DNA of 10,862 nucleotides from Polaromonas sp. (GTDB lineage Bacteria > Pseudomonadota > Gammaproteobacteria > Burkholderiales > Burkholderiaceae): positions 1 through 10,862 of the forward strand of contig PNMH01000104.1 of NCBI GenBank assembly GCA_013823505.1. The letters run 5' to 3'. Shown in pieces: positions 5,555 to 10,862 of this stretch. Position 1 is the stretch's first letter; every line of letters starts with the position of its first letter. Position numbers and translations under genes: made by a program. Under the pieces are notes generated by a model. That model did not search any database. It saw only the letters and a program-made list of their open reading frames with translations, and had not been told where the DNA came from.

Positions 5555-5905
5555 ATGAAAACGCTTCTGATCTTGAACGATGCACCCTACGGGAGTGAGC
5601 GCACCTACAACGGTGCCCGCCTCGCCGGCGCCCTGTCGTCGCAGGAGGAGCAAGAGGTCAAGGTTTTCCTTATCGGCGACGCTGCCGCCGCCGCGCACAA
5701 CAAGCAGAAAGTGCCCACCGGCTTCTACAACCTTGAGGTGATGCTGGGCTCCGTGCTCCGCCATGGAGGTGACATCGGCGTCTGTGGCACCTGCATGGAC
5801 GCCCGAGGCATGGCGGCCGAGGACCTCATCCCCGGTGCGCACCGCAGCACGCTCGACGAACTTACCCAATGGACCGCCTGGGCCGACAAGGCGCTGGTGT
5901 TCTGA
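5555..5905 (+). CDS. DsrE/DsrF-family sulfur-transfer protein
   Basis: A 116-residue cytoplasmic protein of the DsrE/TusD/YchN fold. It begins MKTLLILNDAPYG, the typical first strand and nucleotide-fold-like loop, and carries a cysteine pair C77-GT-C80 in VCGTCMDARGM, placed where family members keep their persulfide-carrying cysteine. Such proteins accept and relay sulfane sulfur, often in trimers or hexamers. It lies 12 bases after the regulator with CCGGGGT as a possible ribosome binding site. In this operon it could pass persulfide to the dioxygenase encoded next, or from a rhodanese; the direction is not known. Confidence 0.85.
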   Translation: MKTLLILNDAPYGSERTYNGARLAGALSSQEEQEVKVFLIGDAAAAAHNKQKVPTGFYNLEVMLGSVLRHGGDIGVCGTCMDARGMAAEDLIPGAHRSTLDELTQWTAWADKALVF

Positions 5906-5919
5906 CTCTGGAGACGACC

Positions 5920-6675
5920 ATGTTCTTTCGCCAACATCCAGCGGCCAACGCCACGCTTTCCTATTTCTTTGGTTGCGCAGGCCTGCAGAAGGCCGTTGCA
6001 GTCGATGTCGTCGCAGGCGATGAGGACTGGTTCATCGAGGAGGCCGAGAAGGCGGGTGTGAAGATCACCTATGTGATCGACACACATGTGCATGCGGACC
6101 ACTATTCAGGCGGCCCCGAGCTGGCACGTCGAACAGGTTCTGCCTACTGCCTGCACGAAAGCAACCACGGGCGCGTGGATTTTGAGTTCCTGCCGCTCCG
6201 TGATGGCCAGCGGCTGGAGGCGGGCAATGTGGTCGTGGATGTCGTGCACACGCCAGGGCATACCCCCGACAGCATTTGCCTGGTCGTGCGCGACCTGCGC
6301 CGAGGCGATGAACCCTGGTTTGTCATCACCGGTGACACGCTGTTCGTTGGTGCCGTCGGCAGGCCCGACCTGGCTGGGCGAGAGCACGAGATGGCGGCCC
6401 AGCTGTACGACACGTTGCAGTCCAAACTACTCACGCTGCCGGCGGAGCTGGAGATCTATCCGGGCCACCAGGCCGGCAGTGCCTGTGGAGCCGGCTTGTC
6501 GGGTAAACCTGCGTCCACCATCGGCTTCGAGAAGCGGTTCAACCCCATGCTGTCGATGAGTCGCTCTGACTTCGTCGCGGCGCTGACAGCTGAAATAGTT
6601 CCCCAGCCTGACGACATGGCTCTGATCGTCGCCGCCAACCTGCGGGGTCAGGTGCCGGCAGCGGCCGCTGTCTGA
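5920..6675 (+). CDS. Persulfide dioxygenase-like MBL-fold enzyme (ETHE1/CstB type)
   Basis: A 251-residue metallo-beta-lactamase-fold protein with the signature H56-V-H58-A-D60-H61 (THVHADH), H110 and H114 in HTPGHTPDS, D139 in TGDTLFVGAVGRPDL and H183 in YPGHQAGSACG. The HADH signature and the GRPDL segment match ETHE1/CstB-like enzymes, which use one iron to oxidise glutathione persulfide or similar species to sulfite. Unlike CstB there is no fused rhodanese domain; separate rhodanese genes sit in the same operon. The ATG at 5920 was chosen because GGAG lies 6 bases upstream and the fold begins at once; an in-frame ATG at 5869 would overlap the DsrE gene. A glyoxalase II role is less likely because of the context and the GSACG loop. 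The substrate is inferred. Confidence 0.87.
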   Translation: MFFRQHPAANATLSYFFGCAGLQKAVAVDVVAGDEDWFIEEAEKAGVKITYVIDTHVHADHYSGGPELARRTGSAYCLHESNHGRVDFEFLPLRDGQRLEAGNVVVDVVHTPGHTPDSICLVVRDLRRGDEPWFVITGDTLFVGAVGRPDLAGREHEMAAQLYDTLQSKLLTLPAELEIYPGHQAGSACGAGLSGKPASTIGFEKRFNPMLSMSRSDFVAALTAEIVPQPDDMALIVAANLRGQVPAAAAV

Positions 6676-6682
6676 ACCGCCG

Positions 6683-7960
6683 ATGCTCTTCGGCATACGC
6701 GCCAACCTGGGCCAGTTCCTGCAGCAGCTGCTGCAGGTGCTGCTCGTGGGCATGACCATCGGGATGATGCGCAACGTGGTACCAGCGCTCGCGGAGTCCG
6801 AGTTCGGCGTGCCACGCGGCTCTTTCATGCTGCTGGTGGCCTTCGTCGTCGCGTTCGGGTTCGTCAAAGGGGCGATGAATTTCGTCGCTGGGCGCATGGC
6901 TGAACAGTGGGGACGCAAGCGTGTGCTGTTGCTCGGCTGGCTGGTCGCGTTGCCCATTCCGGGGCTCATCTACTTCGCGCCGAGCTGGTCGTGGGTCGTG
7001 TTTGCCACAGTGCTCCTGGGCATCAATCAAGGGCTGACATGGTCCATGACGCAAACGGCCAAGCTGGACTTCACCCGGGCCGACCAGCGCGGCCTGGTCA
7101 TTGGTCTGAACGAATTCTCTGGTTATGTCGGCGTCGCCATCGCGGGCGTGGTCACGGGCTACCTGGCCTCGATGCTCGGCGCACGAGAAGGACTGCTCTG
7201 GTTCGGCATGGTCGTCATCGGGCTGGCCGCCGTGCTGGCCTGGCTCTCAGTCGAAGAAACCCTGCCTTGGGCACACGACGAGGTGAAGCGCCACGCCGTC
7301 CAAGGTGCGTCGGCCTTCCGGCCGCGCTATCCCCAGTCGGTCAGCGCACGCCCTTCAACGTCCGAAATATTCGCCCTGATGAGTTGGCGAGACCGGCGCA
7401 TGGCTGCCATTTGCCAGGCGGGCCTGGTCGAGAAGTTCGTCGATGCGTTGGTCTGGGCGTTTTGGCCTGTCTACCTTCACCAACAGGGCGTGAGCCTGCC
7501 GGGCATTGGCTGGATCGTCGGCGTTTACGGCTTCACCTGGGGCGCGATGCAATTCTTCACTGGCCGGCTCTCCGACCGCGTCGGGAGACATCTGCTCAAC
7601 GCGTGGGGTATGTGGATATGTGGTGCGGGCGTGGCGTTGATGCCACTGGGCACCGGCTCGCTGTGGTGGAGTGCATCGGCCGCCATTGCCGGACTTGGCA
7701 TGGCCATGCTGTATCCCAACCTGAGTGCCGCAGTCGCCGACATCGCACACCCCAATTGGCGCGCCTCGGCCATCGGGATCTACCGCTTCTGGCGCGACCT
7801 GGGTTACGGCATTGGCGCGCTCGGCCTGGGCGCAGCAGCCGCCTGGGGCGGCCGGATCGAGAGCGCATTCTGGTTTGTCGCGGTAGCCATGTTGGTGTCT
7901 GGCGCCGTGCTGTTTCGCTGGGGTGAGGAGACGCACCCCAGGCTCAATCCCGCTACCTGA
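6683..7960 (+). CDS. Major facilitator superfamily (MFS) transporter
   Basis: A 425-residue membrane protein with about 12 hydrophobic segments. MFS motif A appears after TM2 as GRMAEQWGRKR (residues 70-80) and is repeated in the second half as GRLSDRVGR (from residue 294), reflecting the two six-helix halves. A hydrophilic central loop lies around residues 190-235. It begins 7 bases after the dioxygenase stop and is part of the same operon. The substrate is unknown. From position it could export a product of persulfide oxidation such as sulfite or thiosulfate, a job often done by TauE/SafE proteins in comparable operons; this is inference only. Confidence 0.88.
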   Translation: MLFGIRANLGQFLQQLLQVLLVGMTIGMMRNVVPALAESEFGVPRGSFMLLVAFVVAFGFVKGAMNFVAGRMAEQWGRKRVLLLGWLVALPIPGLIYFAPSWSWVVFATVLLGINQGLTWSMTQTAKLDFTRADQRGLVIGLNEFSGYVGVAIAGVVTGYLASMLGAREGLLWFGMVVIGLAAVLAWLSVEETLPWAHDEVKRHAVQGASAFRPRYPQSVSARPSTSEIFALMSWRDRRMAAICQAGLVEKFVDALVWAFWPVYLHQQGVSLPGIGWIVGVYGFTWGAMQFFTGRLSDRVGRHLLNAWGMWICGAGVALMPLGTGSLWWSASAAIAGLGMAMLYPNLSAAVADIAHPNWRASAIGIYRFWRDLGYGIGALGLGAAAAWGGRIESAFWFVAVAMLVSGAVLFRWGEETHPRLNPAT

Positions 7961-7985
7961 GTTTTTTTAACCCATGGAGACAACC

Positions 7986-8444
7986 GTGAACCCACGCAGA
8001 ACAACCATCATCCTCGCCTTCGCAGCGGCTGCCTGCCTGCCCTTCGCGGCACAGGCCCAGGCCGACAAAGCCACCGTCAGTGCCCTCGAGGGCTACTTTG
8101 ACTTCGCCGATGCCAACGGCGGCACCATCATGGCCGAGCAGCTGGCGCCCGAGGACTACAAAAAGCTGTACGTGCTCGACGTGCGCGACGCCGCTCAGTT
8201 CTCCAAGGATCACATCCCGGGTGCGGTCAACATCGAGTGGCGGCAGGTCTTCGCGCAGCGTGCCAAGTTGCCCAAGGACAAGACCATCCTCGTTTACTGC
8301 AACACCAGCTCCTTTGCGGGGATGGTTGCCGTGGCGCTGCGCCTGGACGGGTTCGAAAACGTACGTCTTCTGCACGGTGGCTACAACGAATGGAAGGCCA
8401 GCGGCGGTATGCAAGCCAATGCGCGTGCGAGCAAGAAGAGTTGA
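7986..8444 (+). CDS. Exported single-domain rhodanese
   Basis: A 152-residue protein: signal peptide (MNPRRTTIILAF, then an Ala-rich core ending AAQAQA), then one rhodanese domain with LYVLDVRDAAQFSKDHIPGAVNIEW, catalytic C105 in VYCNTSSFAGM and a LLHGGYNEWKASGG C-terminal motif. It should act in the periplasm, handling sulfane sulfur there. The GTG at 7986 is preferred as start: GGAGA lies 5 bases upstream and gives a normal signal peptide. The in-frame ATG at 7974 contains that ribosome binding site just after it and would add METT. The gene follows the MFS gene by 25 bases, including a T-tract at 7962-7968. Confidence 0.85.
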   Translation: MNPRRTTIILAFAAAACLPFAAQAQADKATVSALEGYFDFADANGGTIMAEQLAPEDYKKLYVLDVRDAAQFSKDHIPGAVNIEWRQVFAQRAKLPKDKTILVYCNTSSFAGMVAVALRLDGFENVRLLHGGYNEWKASGGMQANARASKKS

Positions 8445-8455
8445 GATCGATCGCC

Positions 8456-8887
8456 ATGAATATCCATACATTCGCATTGACGGCACTTTTGCTGGGCTCA
8501 GGCGGATCTTCGTGGGCACAGCCTGCCCCGGGTCCCGTTGAAATTGACGGCAGGAAAGTGCTGACGCTGGTCAGCAACGATCCGCCCGGGCTACGCTGCA
8601 ACAACAACATTCAGGTCGCCGCCGAACTGGCTAACTCCTATAAGGTGCCCATCCTCATCTATCCGGTTTCCTTCATGCCACCTGGCACCAAGGCACCCAT
8701 CGTCTGGGTCGGTGGTGAGAACATCGCCCAGAGCGGAGGCAAGCTCAACGGCATGATTTCATACACCGAGCTGGCTGACAGGTTCGAGGTCGAAGGCGTC
8801 ACACGACAAGACAAGGCGGGTTTGCTGAGCACGCCGGCCGTCAAAGGTAGCTTCGAGGCCTTGAAGCAAAGTATCAAAGGCCAGTGA
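8456..8887 (+). CDS. Exported protein of unknown function, possibly thioredoxin-fold-like
   Basis: A 143-residue protein with a signal peptide (MNIHTFALTALLLGSGGSSWAQ) and no other membrane segment. I do not recognise the family. The mature part reads strand VLTLVS, a loop with the only cysteine of the mature chain (C48 in GLRCNNN), helix QVAAELANSY, strand VPILIYP, then APIVWVGGENIA. That pattern resembles a thioredoxin-like fold with a Pro before the strand, but the second active-site cysteine is absent. It starts 11 bases after the rhodanese stop and ends the operon. A role as a periplasmic sulfur carrier partner is speculation. Coding status is supported by position, signal peptide and codon usage like its neighbours. 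Confidence 0.7.
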   Translation: MNIHTFALTALLLGSGGSSWAQPAPGPVEIDGRKVLTLVSNDPPGLRCNNNIQVAAELANSYKVPILIYPVSFMPPGTKAPIVWVGGENIAQSGGKLNGMISYTELADRFEVEGVTRQDKAGLLSTPAVKGSFEALKQSIKGQ

Positions 8888-8941
8888 GTGCCCGGCGGTC
8901 TGCATTGCGAACATCTCGTTGGCATGACCGCTGCAGCGCCC

Positions 8942-9574
8942 TCATGCCCGCGATGAACCCCTCGGGCTCCGTGCCAGCGCAATGAACCCCTTCCCGCGGT
9001 AGACCACGCCGTTCTTCTCCAACGCAGCCACGGTGCGGTAAAGCGCCTCATGGGCCACGGCCAGTTCGGTGGCAAGGGACTTCAGGCCTGCGCCGGTTCG
9101 AAGGTGGCCATCCACGCCTTCCGTCTCGATCATGTGCAGCAGCCGTTCGCCAACACCCTTGAGCGACATGCGCTCGCACTGCGCCCTCAGGCGGCGCACC
9201 TCGGCGTTGAGCATGCCGATCCAGCGCAACGCGAAGGTGGGGTCTGTCGCCAGCGCGGCTTTGAGCGGTTCGATGGGCAGCACCACCGCCTGGCCCGGAG
9301 CGGTCACCACCGCGTCGCAGTGATAACTGCTCGACTGCAGGCTGGCTTCGGCCACGAAACCCTGGCGCACCCGCTGCAGCACGACGGGGTCGCCCTGTTC
9401 GCCCATGCGCTCCAGCACGATCTCGCTGCTGACCACAAAGTACATGTGCCTGGGGTGCTGGCGCTGCAGGAACAGACGTTCGCCCTTACGCAGCTCTACG
9501 GCTGCCGACAAGGCCGTGAGGCTGGCCGGGAGCAGCTTGTGCAGCGTGTCGGGTAACGTGGGCGTTGGGGTCAT
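8942..9574 (-). CDS. Crp/Fnr-family transcriptional regulator
   Basis: A 210-residue protein: an N-terminal cyclic-nucleotide-binding-like beta barrel (about residues 20-115, with KGERLFLQRQHPRHMYFVVSSE), a long dimerisation helix (about 117-138) and a C-terminal winged helix with recognition segment VAHEALYRTVAALEKNG (173-189). E176 and R180 correspond to DNA-contacting residues of Crp/Fnr proteins; the Ser of FNR is Tyr179 here. There is no N-terminal cysteine cluster (only C86 and C133), so oxygen sensing by a 4Fe-4S cluster as in FNR is unlikely. It diverges from the gene at 9670 and has an FNR-type box 16 bases before its start codon. No obvious ribosome binding site precedes the ATG. 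The effector is unknown. Confidence 0.9.
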   Translation of the reverse strand: MTPTPTLPDTLHKLLPASLTALSAAVELRKGERLFLQRQHPRHMYFVVSSEIVLERMGEQGDPVVLQRVRQGFVAEASLQSSSYHCDAVVTAPGQAVVLPIEPLKAALATDPTFALRWIGMLNAEVRRLRAQCERMSLKGVGERLLHMIETEGVDGHLRTGAGLKSLATELAVAHEALYRTVAALEKNGVVYRGKGFIALARSPRGSSRA

Positions 9575-9590
9575 GTGAATGTTGGGGTGT

Positions 9591-9604
9591 TTGATTCAAA
9601 TCAT
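9591..9604. promoter_or_regulatory. FNR/ANR/DNR-type box in the divergent promoter region
   Basis: The sequence TTGATtcaaATCAT matches the TTGAT-N4-ATCAA consensus at 9 of 10 positions. It lies between the divergent Crp/Fnr gene and the His/Met-rich protein gene. On the minus strand a -10 candidate TATGAT (9605-9600) overlaps the box, which would fit autorepression. On the plus strand the box centre is about 41.5 bases upstream of a start predicted from GAAAAT at 9627-9632, which would fit class II activation. The promoter elements are weak; the box itself is clear. Confidence 0.7.
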
Positions 9605-9669
9605 ATGTGTGCGGACGCCTCGTACCGAAAATCGCCTTCATCGACACACGTTCAACCTGGGAAAACCAC

Positions 9670-10227
9670 TTGTTCAAAACCACCATTGCTTCGCTTCTGA
9701 TTCTGACCTGCACGGGTGGTGCCAGCGCCCAGGCCATGGACCACTCCCGGATGGACCACGGTGCCCACATGGCCAACATGCCACACGGTCAGCGGCAGGC
9801 GGACGTGGCGCAACGCGGCAAGGACGTCATGCCCTTCAGCCTGGCCGCGACCACCCACATCTTTAGCAAGACGGCCCAGGGCGGTGTGCAACAGGTCGTG
9901 GTCAAGAACGCCAATGACGCTGAACAGGTGAGACTCACGCGGCTGCACCTTCGGGAGATTCGTGAGCAGTTCCTCAAAGGCGACTTTTCAGGGCCGACAC
10001 GCATTCATGGCCAGGACATGCCCGGCCTGGCCGACCTGAAGGCGGCTGCCCCAGGGCAGATCGGCATTGCCTACGCCGATCTCAAGTACGGCGCAGAACT
10101 GCGCTACACCTCAGCCAACCCAGCGTTGGTGACCGCGCTGCACCGGTGGTTTGATGCCCAACTGGCCGATCATGGCAAAGATGCCATGGCGGGCCATGCC
10201 GGACACGAGGGCATGAAGAAGCCGTGA
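9670..10227 (+). CDS. His/Met-rich periplasmic protein, probably metal-related
   Basis: A 185-residue protein. A signal peptide (FKTTIASLLILTCTGGASA) leads to a His/Met-rich segment MDHSRMDHGAHMANMPHG. A conserved-looking body (MPFSLAATTHIFSKTAQGGVQQVVVK, and later LHRWFDAQLADHG) follows, with a His-rich tail GHAGHEG. The TTG at 9670 is preferred: a GGGAAAA stretch lies just upstream and the signal peptide starts there; the in-frame upstream ATG at 9607 gives an unlikely hydrophilic N-terminus. I recall similar proteins labelled aspartate carbamoyltransferase in databases, but no carbamoyltransferase motifs are present and that label should not be used. The His/Met clusters suggest copper or other metal binding; this is inference. 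Expression may depend on the FNR-type box upstream. Confidence 0.8.
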   Translation: MFKTTIASLLILTCTGGASAQAMDHSRMDHGAHMANMPHGQRQADVAQRGKDVMPFSLAATTHIFSKTAQGGVQQVVVKNANDAEQVRLTRLHLREIREQFLKGDFSGPTRIHGQDMPGLADLKAAAPGQIGIAYADLKYGAELRYTSANPALVTALHRWFDAQLADHGKDAMAGHAGHEGMKKP

Positions 10228-10234
10228 GGCTGCG

Positions 10235-10862
10235 TCAGATTCGAAGCACCCGCGCCCGCAACCCAGCCTCAAGCAGCACCCCCACCACCACACCCACGCC
10301 CGCGTTCCACACCGACACGGCGGCGGTGGTGAGCAGCACGGCGCGGGCTTCCTTGTCGCGCGAACTGCCGGCGGTGCCGATGGTGAGTGAGAAGCCGGCC
10401 ACAAACAGCATGGCGCCCAGCGTGCCCGCCGGCAGCAAGCTCAGCAGGGCTGTGAGCTGACCACTGGCGAACAGGCCGGCGAGCAGCAGCACGCTGCCCA
10501 GCAAGATGGGCGCACGCCCGCTGCGGGCGCCGCAGGCCACCTGCGCCGCCATGCCGCCGGCGCCAAAGCACATGGGCGGTGCGCCCAGGCCGCCCGCCAT
10601 CAGGTTCATGAGGCCAGTGCCGCGCGCGGCGCGGTGCTCGTCCATCGGCACGCCCGGGAACAGGCGGCGCGTTTCCGCCACGATGCCGAGGATGGCGTTT
10701 CCAAAGGTCAGCGGTATCTGCGCGGCGGCCAGCGCGATGGCGGTGAGCCACACGCCGGGCTGGTTGAAGGCGGGCCACTGCGGCGCGGGCAAGTGCAATG
10801 CCCACGGTGTGCTGGTCAGCGCCTGCAGCTGCTCGGGCTGGCGCCAGCTGCCCACGGCCCAG
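10235..10862 (-). CDS. MOT1-like sulfate/molybdate transporter, 5' end missing
   Basis: The frame is open to the window edge; only the C-terminal 208 residues are present. A GTG at 10855 is internal. The features fit the MOT1 (SulP-related) molybdate/sulfate transporter family: AAAQIPLTFGNAILGIV, then GAPPMCFGAGGMAAQVACGARSGRAPI, which parallels the P-x-C-H-GAGG-x-AAQ signature with Phe in place of His, followed by several hydrophobic helices. Known MOT1-type proteins move molybdate or sulfate across membranes; which anion is used here cannot be told. It converges on the His/Met-rich gene with only 7 bases between stops and no visible terminator. Confidence 0.8.
   Translation of the reverse strand, partial: WAVGSWRQPEQLQALTSTPWALHLPAPQWPAFNQPGVWLTAIALAAAQIPLTFGNAILGIVAETRRLFPGVPMDEHRAARGTGLMNLMAGGLGAPPMCFGAGGMAAQVACGARSGRAPILLGSVLLLAGLFASGQLTALLSLLPAGTLGAMLFVAGFSLTIGTAGSSRDKEARAVLLTTAAVSVWNAGVGVVVGVLLEAGLRARVLRI

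Noticed and set aside
6719..6736. An 18-bp perfect palindrome (CTGCAGCAG and its complement) near the MFS start
   Set aside because: It encodes Leu-Gln-Gln-Leu-Leu-Gln with preferred CTG and CAG codons, so coding bias explains the symmetry.
6907..7926. A 339-codon open frame on the plus strand inside the MFS gene
   Set aside because: It is out of frame with the recognisable MFS protein, and its product is Arg/Gly/His-rich without any domain signature.
7918..7968. Hairpin CTGGGGTG/CACCCCAG followed by a seven-T run, as an intrinsic terminator between the MFS and rhodanese genes
   Set aside because: The T-tract begins 20 bases after the stem and the stem lies inside the MFS coding region. This is not terminator geometry, and the operon logic favours read-through.
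8895..8931. GCGGTC/GACCGC arms as a terminator between convergent genes
   Set aside because: The loop is about 25 bases and there is no T-run on either strand, so the support is too weak to annotate.
9607..9669. Start of the His/Met-rich gene at the upstream ATG
   Set aside because: It would put about 21 hydrophilic residues before the signal peptide; the TTG at 9670 gives a normal exported protein.

Overview
The window looks like an accessory metal-, redox- and sulfur-handling region of a high-GC betaproteobacterium. The overall style of the proteins suggests Burkholderiales, probably Comamonadaceae (Hydrogenophaga, Acidovorax or Rhodoferax-like). This is inferred from protein flavour and base composition, not from a database match. 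No insertion sequence, tRNA, rRNA or CRISPR array is visible. Genes are tightly packed and no gene-free stretch exceeds 300 bases.

Layout. (1) Positions 1-1343, plus strand: the 3' part of a short cation diffusion facilitator (CDF) transporter, an overlapping DUF3703 gene, and a CzcI-like exported Cys/His protein, which is a metal-efflux fragment. (2) Positions 1439-3997: lspA, dsbB, a membrane-anchored DsbA-like thioredoxin and a SCO-family lipoprotein joined by ATGA stop/start overlaps, then a YnfA-family membrane protein after 15 bases. This is a cell-envelope module: LspA can process the SCO lipoprotein, DsbB can recycle the thioredoxin, and SCO proteins typically bind or deliver copper. 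(3) Positions 3994-4745: a possible 30-codon ORF linked by ATGA at both ends, containing a nested inverted repeat, then a second DsbA-like protein homologous to the first.

(4) Positions 4842-8887: a probable autoregulated reactive-sulfur operon. A sigma70-like promoter overlaps a near-perfect palindrome just upstream of an ArsR-rhodanese fusion regulator. Downstream are a DsrE-family protein, a persulfide dioxygenase-like metallo-beta-lactamase-fold enzyme, an MFS transporter, an exported rhodanese and an unrecognised exported protein. The set resembles CstR/SqrR/BigR-type persulfide detoxification operons, but with an unusual sensor and with an MFS protein where a TauE/SafE exporter is often found.

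(5) Positions 8942-10862: a minus-strand Crp/Fnr-family regulator diverges from a plus-strand His/Met-rich periplasmic protein, with a 9/10 FNR/ANR-type box between them. The window ends with the C-terminal part of a minus-strand MOT1-like sulfate/molybdate transporter converging on that gene.

The best candidate for something under-described is the regulator-operator-effector set in region 4. Next come the duplicated Dsb/SCO/LspA envelope module and the FNR-box divergon.
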